From NCBI GenBank assembly GCA_021199865.1, contig JAJQHG010000104.1, positions 1-12,388 of the forward strand: 12,388 bases of DNA, written 5' to 3'. The translations under genes and the position numbers were made by a program. The stretch comes from Methanosphaera sp. (GTDB lineage Archaea; Methanobacteriota; Methanobacteria; Methanobacteriales; Methanobacteriaceae). The notes under the pieces are model-generated. The model had not been told where the DNA came from. It did no database searches and saw nothing but the letters and a program-made list of their open reading frames with translations. Shown here in pieces: positions 7,690-12,388 of the stretch. The number at the start of each line of letters is the position of its first letter. Position 1 is the stretch's first letter.

Positions 7690-9883
7690 TACTTCTTAAT
7701 ATCTCAGGTACATAGCTTCTAAGCTGTAGAGATAAACTAATTACAGTTACTGAGCTTAATGCCATAGCAAAAGCACTATATTCTGGTCTAAAGAATATGT
7801 TAAATGGTATTAATATACCTGCAGCTACAGGGATTAATATTACATTATATGCAAATGCCCAGAATAGGTTTAATCTTACCCTATCCATTGTTTTCTTACT
7901 TATCTGTATACTTGCAACAGCATTTAGTAGATCTCCATTAATAAGTATAATATCACCTGATTCTATTGCAACATCAGTACCTGTACCTATAGCTATTCCG
8001 ACATCAGATTTAGTCAGGGATGGTGCATCATTAATTCCATCACCAATAAATGCTACAATTTCACCATCAGCCTGTAACTTTTTAACATAATCAAGTTTCC
8101 CTTGTGGTAACACCTCTGAGATTACATTATCAATCCCAACCTTCTGTGCAATCTTTTGACTACTAATCTTATTATCTCCACTAACCATACTAGTTTTTAT
8201 TCCCATATCATGTAATGTATTTATAGCTTCAATACTATTTTCCTTGATTACATCCTCAACAGATATTATTGCTAGAATACTCTCGTTATCTGCTAACATA
8301 ATACTTGTTTTCATGTCTTCTTCTTGCTCTTGAAGATCACTAGAAATATTCTCAGCTATAGTTAGATCATACTTATTTAGGAGTTTCCTGTTACCTGCAT
8401 AATATGTTATATCACTAATATCAGCTTTTATACCCATACCTGTAATATTCTCAAAGTCATCTACATCATAAAGATCATATTCGGACTTGTCTTCATTATT
8501 AAATAGTGCTGATGATATTGGATGTTGTGAGAATTGTTCAATTGATCGAACAATCTTTAATATTTCCTCATCAGACTTATTAGAGTAATTAATGATGTTT
8601 GATAATACGGGTTGTCCAACGGTAATTGTTCCAGTTTTATCTAGGAGTACATGTGTAACTTTCTCTGATACCTCTAATGTTTCTCCATCCTTAATTAGTA
8701 TACCATGCTTTGCTCCTAGTCCTACACCAACTGTTAGGGCTGTTGGTATTGCAAGACCAAGTGCACATGGACATGCTACAACAACTACTGATATGAATAT
8801 ACTTAGACTATATAGGAATGCACTACCATATACAACATACCATATTATGAATGCTATTAGTGCAATTAATAGTATTGTTGGTATAAATATGGATATAACT
8901 TTATCTGCAATCTTCTGTATTGGTGGTGTGGAGTTCTGTGCATCCTGTACCATTGATATAATTTGGGATAATACTGTTTTATCACCAGTATTTGTTACAT
9001 ACATCTTGAATGATCCATCTTTATTTATTGATCCACCAATAACTTCACTATCAACAGTTTTCTCTATAGGTTGTGATTCACCAGTAATTAGTGATTCATC
9101 AACATAGCTGTATCCCTCAATAACTTTACCATCAAGTGGTACTTTTTCACCAGGTTTAACTATTAATATGTTACCCTTTAGAATATTGTTTATATCCACC
9201 TTTTCTTGTATGAGTTTTCCATCAATATTTTTCTCTACTGTTGCCTCTGTTGCTTTAAGATCAACGAGTTTGTTTAATGAGTCAGATGTTCTGGATTTTG
9301 CTCTATCCTCTAGATAGTTACCTAGTGTTAGGAATGATCCTAGCATTAAACATGTATCATATAACATGAACTCGTTAGTACCAAGTAGATTAAATGTACT
9401 TAACACACTTGCTAAAAAAGAGACTGTCATACCCAGACAATACATTACATCCATGTTAAGATTACGATTTAATAATGCATGTACCCCTGAGTTATAGATA
9501 GGGTATGCTACATAGATAAATGGTATGATTGTTATTGCTAGCATGATATAAGATTCATATTCTCCTAAATCAAAGCCACCAAACATTAGTATCATTAATA
9601 GTGCTGAAAAAACAAATCCTACGATAATACGATAAACTTTGCTTCTAAGACTAGTTTTTCGTTTCTCTTCTAGTACACTATTATTCAGGGAGTTATTATC
9701 ATGTATGCCCATATACTCATAACCAATCATATTAATCCTGTCACCAACATCATCTATAGTAACTACTTCAGGGTTGTATAGAATGTCTGCTGTTTCAGAG
9801 ACAAGATTAACATGTACCGAGTATACTCCAGGCATCTTTGATACAGCGGAGGTTACTGCTCGGCTACACATTACACATGTCAT
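7682..9883 (-). CDS. copA: Copper-exporting P1B-1-type ATPase CopA (intact ATPase)
   Basis: Inner-membrane pump that exports Cu(I) using ATP. 733 residues from the ATG at 9883. Seen in order: HMA metal-binding domain starting abruptly at MTCVMC (Cys3, Cys6); four membrane helices to about residue 190; actuator TGES (267-270); CPC in helix 6 (371-373); phosphorylated Asp415 in DKTGTITVG; SQHPISSAL in the nucleotide domain; GDGINDAP (614-621); Tyr679-Asn680 in helix 7 and Met707...Ser711 in helix 8, the Cu(I)-selectivity residues. The first strand of the HMA domain is missing, but bases just upstream in the same frame encode TINVGG, completing the usual GGMTC motif with no start codon available; the ORF for an extra HMA domain ends 11 bases upstream in another frame. 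So the true product is probably an 812-residue two-HMA CopA made across an A9 run, close to the length of bacterial two-HMA CopA. Alternatively, translation reinitiates at this ATG. Confidence 0.95.
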   Translation of the reverse strand: MTCVMCSRAVTSAVSKMPGVYSVHVNLVSETADILYNPEVVTIDDVGDRINMIGYEYMGIHDNNSLNNSVLEEKRKTSLRSKVYRIIVGFVFSALLMILMFGGFDLGEYESYIMLAITIIPFIYVAYPIYNSGVHALLNRNLNMDVMYCLGMTVSFLASVLSTFNLLGTNEFMLYDTCLMLGSFLTLGNYLEDRAKSRTSDSLNKLVDLKATEATVEKNIDGKLIQEKVDINNILKGNILIVKPGEKVPLDGKVIEGYSYVDESLITGESQPIEKTVDSEVIGGSINKDGSFKMYVTNTGDKTVLSQIISMVQDAQNSTPPIQKIADKVISIFIPTILLIALIAFIIWYVVYGSAFLYSLSIFISVVVVACPCALGLAIPTALTVGVGLGAKHGILIKDGETLEVSEKVTHVLLDKTGTITVGQPVLSNIINYSNKSDEEILKIVRSIEQFSQHPISSALFNNEDKSEYDLYDVDDFENITGMGIKADISDITYYAGNRKLLNKYDLTIAENISSDLQEQEEDMKTSIMLADNESILAIISVEDVIKENSIEAINTLHDMGIKTSMVSGDNKISSQKIAQKVGIDNVISEVLPQGKLDYVKKLQADGEIVAFIGDGINDAPSLTKSDVGIAIGTGTDVAIESGDIILINGDLLNAVASIQISKKTMDRVRLNLFWAFAYNVILIPVAAGILIPFNIFFRPEYSAFAMALSSVTVISLSLQLRSYVPEILRSKE

Positions 9884-9894
9884 TCCACCAACAT

Positions 9895-10119
9895 TTATGG
9901 TTTTTTTTTAATTGTTGCTGGAAAACCAATCATGTCGAGGCTACTTAATACTTCTTCAACATCAACTGTTTCATCAAATGTGACATCTACCTCTTTAGTG
10001 TCAAGATCACATTTAATATCGCTGATACTATTATTATTAGATAATGTTTTAGTAATAGTATTTACACAGCTATCACAATGCATGTCCTCAACTTTAAAAG
10101 TTTCAGTTTTCGGTGTCAT
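9895..10119 (-). CDS. HMA metal-binding domain: CopZ-like chaperone or first domain of CopA (copy 1)
   Basis: 74 residues, one ferredoxin-like HMA domain that binds Cu(I) through the CxxC of VEDMHCDSC (Cys15, Cys18), with conserved hydrophobic spacing and the closing IGFPATI. The start is firm: ATG at 10119 with AAGGAG seven to eight bases upstream. Read alone it is a CopZ-like copper chaperone of normal size. However, it ends KKKP-stop inside an A9 run, and the next frame continues directly into the incomplete HMA domain of copA; the natural reading is that this is the first metal-binding domain of one long CopA. The copA ORF has no proper SD of its own (GGTGGA abuts the ATG). A four-codon ORF (ATG TTG GTG GAA TGA) starts right after the stop and overlaps the copA ATG by ATGA, so termination-reinitiation is the alternative. 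Identical to the ORF at 11101-11325. Confidence 0.8.
   Translation of the reverse strand: MTPKTETFKVEDMHCDSCVNTITKTLSNNNSISDIKCDLDTKEVDVTFDETVDVEEVLSSLDMIGFPATIKKKP
9901..9909 (-). other. A9 homopolymer: frameshift or slippage site between HMA ORF and copA (copy 1)
   Basis: Nine A's (minus strand) encode KKK just before CCA-TAA, the end of the HMA ORF. Adding one A, or a -1 ribosomal shift on A-AAA-AAA, changes the reading to KKK-TINVGG-MTC and joins both ORFs with no stop. The same run is present in copy 2. Confidence 0.65.
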
Positions 10120-10207
10120 CCTTTTTCTCCTTATAACTTTTCTATAAATAATATATAAATAATATATTTGATTTACTCTCTATAATAATATGTTTAAATA
10201 AAAATAA

Positions 10208-10238
10208 TATTTATAAGTTTAGGTCAGTCAAAACTTAT
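10208..10238 (-). promoter_or_regulatory. Candidate operator overlapping the TATA box of the HMA-copA unit (copy 1)
   Basis: A perfect 8-bp inverted repeat, ATAAGTTT (10213-10220) and AAACTTAT (10231-10238), with a 10-bp spacer, overlaps the minus-strand BRE/TATA text CTTATAAATA (10217-10208). A start about 25 bases on would leave a leader near 65 bases before the ATG at 10119. A repressor bound here would block TFB/TBP, which suits a copper-responsive gene. A second TATA-like run (TTTATATA near 10152-10159) lies nearer the gene inside two tandem 11-bp repeats (10143-10153, 10154-10164). Confidence 0.45.
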
Positions 10239-10274
10239 CTAGAATATATTTTTAATCAGTTGTAATAAGTAGAC

Positions 10275-10290
10275 AAAAATAGGAAAAAAA
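10275..10290 (-). terminator. T-tract after the truncated dehydratase subunit gene (copy 1)
   Basis: Minus-strand T7 (10290-10284) and T5 (10279-10275), close after the stop codon at 10303, look like an archaeal terminator separating the dehydratase subunit from the copper genes. Confidence 0.45.
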
Positions 10291-10302
10291 TGTAAGAGGA
10301 GG

Positions 10303-10579
10303 TTATTCTAGGATTATTATACTTTCATCTGCATTAACATATACTTGATCGTTAGTCTTGATAGTATTAGTAATATCTACATCTGGTTGATCAACCATAG
10401 GAATTTTTGATATAATAGCACCGATTGCTATGATTGGCTCTGCATCCTGACAAATAATTGCTTTAGGTGCTGTTTTATTCTTTGCCATTTGATATATTAC
10501 ATATGATCCTACTGTAGATCCCTTACCTGATGGTATTACTAGGATCTTATCACTAATGCATTCATTATATAATTCATGC
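10303..10579 (-). pseudogene. 5'-truncated phosphomevalonate dehydratase small subunit (duplication remnant)
   Basis: Identical to the last 91 codons of the intact gene at 11509-11913, beginning at His44; the first 43 codons are replaced at the duplication junction by the end of truncated copA'. An ORF of 95 codons could begin at a TTG (10590) inside the copA' fragment, giving MVLT before HELYNEC, but it has no SD. It lacks the N-terminal part of the swivel domain, so function is unlikely. It keeps the SGKGSTVGS motif and the native C-terminus. The dehydratase subunit's own upstream signals are absent; any transcription would be read-through from copA'. Confidence 0.85.
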
Positions 10580-11089
10580 GTTAGTACCAAGTAGATTAAA
10601 TGTACTTAACACACTTGCTAAAAAAGAGACTGTCATACCCAGACAATACATTACATCCATGTTAAGATTACGATTTAATAATGCATGTACCCCTGAGTTA
10701 TAGATAGGGTATGCTACATAGATAAATGGTATGATTGTTATTGCTAGCATGATATAAGATTCATATTCTCCTAAATCAAAGCCACCAAACATTAGTATCA
10801 TTAATAGTGCTGAAAAAACAAATCCTACGATAATACGATAAACTTTGCTTCTAAGACTAGTTTTTCGTTTCTCTTCTAGTACACTATTATTCAGGGAGTT
10901 ATTATCATGTATGCCCATATACTCATAACCAATCATATTAATCCTGTCACCAACATCATCTATAGTAACTACTTCAGGGTTGTATAGAATGTCTGCTGTT
11001 TCAGAGACAAGATTAACATGTACCGAGTATACTCCAGGCATCTTTGATACAGCGGAGGTTACTGCTCGGCTACACATTACACATGTCAT
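10574..11089 (-). pseudogene. 3'-truncated copA' (HMA domain and first three helices only)
   Basis: Identical to residues 1-170 of intact CopA, then one altered residue (Ala) and TGA at the junction. It keeps the MTCVMC metal-binding domain and about three membrane helices, but loses the TGES, CPC, DKTGT and nucleotide-binding parts, so it cannot pump. Its promoter, HMA ORF and A9 run are complete, so a 171-residue protein, or 250 residues if the frames join, could be made: a membrane-tethered copper-binding fragment. Whether it is stable or useful is unknown; I treat it as a degenerate by-product of the duplication. Confidence 0.88.
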
Positions 11090-11100
11090 TCCACCAACAT

Positions 11101-11325
11101 TTATGGTTTTTTTTTAATTGTTGCTGGAAAACCAATCATGTCGAGGCTACTTAATACTTCTTCAACATCAACTGTTTCATCAAATGTGACATCTACCTCT
11201 TTAGTGTCAAGATCACATTTAATATCGCTGATACTATTATTATTAGATAATGTTTTAGTAATAGTATTTACACAGCTATCACAATGCATGTCCTCAACTT
11301 TAAAAGTTTCAGTTTTCGGTGTCAT
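11101..11325 (-). CDS. HMA metal-binding domain: CopZ-like chaperone or first domain of CopA' (copy 2)
   Basis: Exact copy of the 74-residue HMA ORF at 9895-10119: same CxxC (Cys15, Cys18), same SD, same KKKP-stop end in an A9 run (11107-11115). Here it precedes only the truncated copA'. If the HMA ORF works as a free chaperone, this copy doubles its dose; if it is really the first CopA domain, this copy serves no complete pump. The upstream neighbour is the intact dehydratase subunit gene, 183 bases away, with a T-tract and candidate promoter between. Confidence 0.78.
   Translation of the reverse strand: MTPKTETFKVEDMHCDSCVNTITKTLSNNNSISDIKCDLDTKEVDVTFDETVDVEEVLSSLDMIGFPATIKKKP
11107..11115 (-). 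other. A9 homopolymer: frameshift or slippage site (copy 2)
   Basis: Same nine-A run as at 9901-9909, between the HMA ORF and copA'. Its length is the same in both copies. Confidence 0.6.
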
Positions 11326-11413
11326 CCTTTTTCTCCTTATAACTTTTCTATAAATAATATATAAATAATATATTTGATTTACTCTCTATAATAATATGTT
11401 TAAATAAAAATAA

Positions 11414-11444
11414 TATTTATAAGTTTAGGTCAGTCAAAACTTAT
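11414..11444 (-). promoter_or_regulatory. Candidate operator overlapping the TATA box (copy 2)
   Basis: Same inverted repeat (ATAAGTTT at 11419-11426, AAACTTAT at 11437-11444) and TATA text as copy 1, carried by the duplication. The ancestral promoter lay downstream of the intact dehydratase subunit gene, as this copy still does. Confidence 0.45.
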
Positions 11445-11480
11445 CTAGAATATATTTTTAATCAGTTGTAATAAGTAGAC

Positions 11481-11496
11481 AAAAATAGGAAAAAAA
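11481..11496 (-). terminator. T-tract after the intact dehydratase subunit gene (copy 2)
   Basis: Minus-strand T7 and T5 shortly after the stop codon at 11509; the same pair is seen at 10275-10290. Confidence 0.45.
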
Positions 11497-11508
11497 TGTA
11501 AGAGGAGG

Positions 11509-11913
11509 TTATTCTAGGATTATTATACTTTCATCTGCATTAACATATACTTGATCGTTAGTCTTGATAGTATTAGTAATATCTACATCTGGTTGATCAA
11601 CCATAGGAATTTTTGATATAATAGCACCGATTGCTATGATTGGCTCTGCATCCTGACAAATAATTGCTTTAGGTGCTGTTTTATTCTTTGCCATTTGATA
11701 TATTACATATGATCCTACTGTAGATCCCTTACCTGATGGTATTACTAGGATCTTATCACTAATGCATTCATTATATAATTCATGCTTCTTATCAATAACA
11801 ATTCCTGTTTTTGGATCAACACCTCCAAGAAAACTAATAGAATCCTTAGTAACAATAGCTTCACCACTATTTTCTCCCTTTGATATTGATCTACATTTAA
11901 TATTACTAGACAC
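11509..11913 (-). CDS. Phosphomevalonate dehydratase small subunit (DUF126, aconitase X swivel domain), intact
   Basis: 134 residues, normal for the stand-alone swivel domain of aconitase X. In archaea this small subunit pairs with a [4Fe-4S] large subunit to dehydrate (R)-5-phosphomevalonate to trans-anhydromevalonate 5-phosphate, a step of the modified mevalonate pathway for isoprenoid lipids. Seen: CRSISKGENSGEAIVTK, SFLGGVDPKTGIVID, the conserved PSGKGSTVGSYVIYQM, GTAPKA-like NKTAPKAIICQDAEPI, and IPMVDQPD. The start is GTG at 11913 with AAGGAGATC seven bases upstream; no ATG is in frame nearby. The large subunit gene is not in the window. It lies 47 bases after the repeat-protein gene on the same strand with no T-tract between, so it may be co-transcribed. 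Hydro-lyase rather than some other aconitase X activity is inferred from the archaeal context. Confidence 0.88.
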   Translation of the reverse strand: MSSNIKCRSISKGENSGEAIVTKDSISFLGGVDPKTGIVIDKKHELYNECISDKILVIPSGKGSTVGSYVIYQMAKNKTAPKAIICQDAEPIIAIGAIISKIPMVDQPDVDITNTIKTNDQVYVNADESIIILE

Positions 11914-11960
11914 TTATAATGATCTCCTTACATTTATACATATAATCTGCAGACAGAGTA

Positions 11961-12386
11961 TTACTTATCATCATCTGTGATAATTAATCCCTGTGCACGT
12001 AGTGTTTGGGTAAATGATTTACCCGTAGTATCTGCTGATTCATCAGCCTTATCATTCTTAGGCTCTTTAGCTACTTTCTTAGTAGCCTTGTTTGTATTCT
12101 TTGCTACTTTTTGATCCTTTTCTACAGTCTTCGTTGTTGTTTTTGCACCAGTCTGAATTAAACCCTGATCACGTAAAGCCTGAGTAAAAGACTTACCCTC
12201 AGAAGCAACATCATCAACAGACTCATCAACCTTCTTAGCAACATCCTCAGTTGCCTTTGCAGCCTTCTTAACAGTCTTCTCAGTAGCCTTAGCTGACTTC
12301 TCAACAGTCTTTGTTGCACTTCCAACACCAGATTGAATTAAACCCTGATCACGTAAAGCCTGAGTAAAAGACTTACCCTCAGAAGC
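11961..12386 (-). CDS. Lys/Ala-rich repeat protein with GKSFTQALRDQGLIQ motifs, N-terminus outside the window
   Basis: 141 C-terminal residues are visible; the gene continues past the right edge. I do not recognise the family. Seen: three copies of a 15-residue motif, GKSFTQALRDQGLIQ twice and the variant GKSFTQTLRAQGLII near the C-terminus, spaced 60 and 58 residues apart. They are joined by linkers rich in Lys, Ala, Thr, Val and acidic residues (TKTVEKSAKATEKTVKKAAK and similar), which look like charged helices or coiled coil. The end is acidic (ITDDDK). No hydrophobic helix is visible, so it is probably cytosolic. The first two repeats are identical over 55 bp of DNA; the last has diverged. 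Short amphipathic motifs held on long charged linkers suggest a multivalent scaffold or nucleoid-associated role, as in histone H1-like tails, but this is speculation. The frame is firm because the repeats stay in phase and end at TAA 11961. Confidence 0.75.
   Translation of the reverse strand, partial: ASEGKSFTQALRDQGLIQSGVGSATKTVEKSAKATEKTVKKAAKATEDVAKKVDESVDDVASEGKSFTQALRDQGLIQTGAKTTTKTVEKDQKVAKNTNKATKKVAKEPKNDKADESADTTGKSFTQTLRAQGLIITDDDK
11982..12025 (-). repeat. Diverged third copy of the GKSFTQ motif repeat
   Basis: Encodes GKSFTQTLRAQGLI; aligns to 12156-12199 at an offset of 174 bp with several base changes, mostly silent. Confidence 0.75.
12154..12208 (-). repeat. GKSFTQ motif repeat, identical copy A
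   Basis: 55 bp identical to 12334-12388 at an offset of exactly 180 bp (60 codons). The flanking linker is only partly alike. Confidence 0.9.
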
Positions 12387-12388
12387 AA
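12334..12388 (-). repeat. GKSFTQ motif repeat, identical copy B, running to the window edge
   Basis: 55 bp identical to 12154-12208; the match may continue beyond the edge, and more copies may follow. Confidence 0.9.

Larger units (their letters stand above)
9374..10579. repeat. Tandem duplication unit, copy 1 (1206 bp)
   Basis: Spans the 5' part of copA, the HMA ORF, its promoter region and the 3' part of the dehydratase subunit gene. It matches 10580-11785 at an offset of 1206 with no difference found by eye, coding or intergenic. The junction at 10579/10580 shares a single base (C) between the two parent ends. Confidence 0.95.
10580..11785. repeat. Tandem duplication unit, copy 2 (1206 bp)
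   Basis: Direct copy of 9374-10579. The left end (10580) breaks copA after codon 170; the right end (11785) runs on into the intact dehydratase subunit gene at codon 43. Confidence 0.95.

Noticed and set aside
8592..9107. 171-codon plus-strand ORF opposite copA
   Set aside because: Antisense of the conserved ATPase core; protein text is of shadow type.
10120..10302. Riboswitch or structured RNA in the leader of the HMA ORF
   Set aside because: The text is A/T repeats with no conserved-looking stem apart from the operator-like inverted repeat, which lies in the promoter rather than the leader.
9374..11785. Insertion sequence or integron as the cause of the duplication
   Set aside because: No transposase, no terminal inverted repeats and no target duplication; the junction shares only one base.
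11961..12388. CRISPR-like array from the regularly spaced identical 55-bp repeats
   Set aside because: The repeats are in frame with a protein, spacing is exactly 60 codons, linkers are related to each other, and the third copy varies mainly at silent positions.

Overview
The window is AT-rich archaeal DNA, most likely from a methanogen of the order Methanobacteriales and plausibly Methanosphaera. This is inferred from the very low GC content, an archaeal-type TruD/Pus7 pseudouridine synthase, the small subunit of phosphomevalonate dehydratase (an enzyme of the archaeal mevalonate pathway), a DUF1616 membrane protein, archaeal-looking BRE/TATA promoters and T-tract terminators, and Asn/Thr/Ser-rich surface proteins. 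Genus is not proven here. There are no RNA genes, CRISPR arrays or transposases that I can see.

Left part (1-4326, plus strand): a tight three-gene run for surface polysaccharide. It holds a polyprenyl-phosphate sugar-1-phosphate transferase (cut by the left edge), a multi-spanning GT-C-like membrane protein, and UDP-glucose/nucleotide-sugar 6-dehydrogenase. The run closes with a hairpin plus T-tract. Together they could make a uronic-acid precursor, prime the lipid carrier and elongate or modify a glycan.

Middle (4339-7689): a DUF1616 membrane protein on the minus strand, whose strong Shine-Dalgarno stands too far from the first ATG; a 370-bp AT-rich divergent intergenic region; a small membrane-anchored Ser-rich protein; and truD, which looks leaderless.

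Right part (7682-12388, minus strand): a copper-export locus and the phosphomevalonate dehydratase small subunit gene, rearranged by a fresh 1206-bp tandem duplication (9374-10579 = 10580-11785, no difference found when aligned by eye). Reading in the direction of transcription, the order is repeat-protein, intact dehydratase subunit, HMA domain copy 2, truncated copA', truncated dehydratase subunit', HMA domain copy 1, intact copA. One whole copy of every gene survives, but intact copA is now separated from its former upstream neighbour and the HMA-domain ORF is doubled.

The HMA-domain ORF ends in a run of nine A's exactly where the start of the copA metal-binding domain is missing. A one-base shift there would join the two into a conventional 812-residue CopA with two N-terminal metal-binding domains, so the split is either a frameshift, a slippage site, or a coupled reinitiation. 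An inverted repeat overlapping the predicted TATA of this unit is a good candidate operator.

The window ends inside a Lys/Ala-rich protein built from roughly 60-residue repeats carrying a strictly conserved GKSFTQALRDQGLIQ-type motif, which I do not recognise and which is the least explained gene here.
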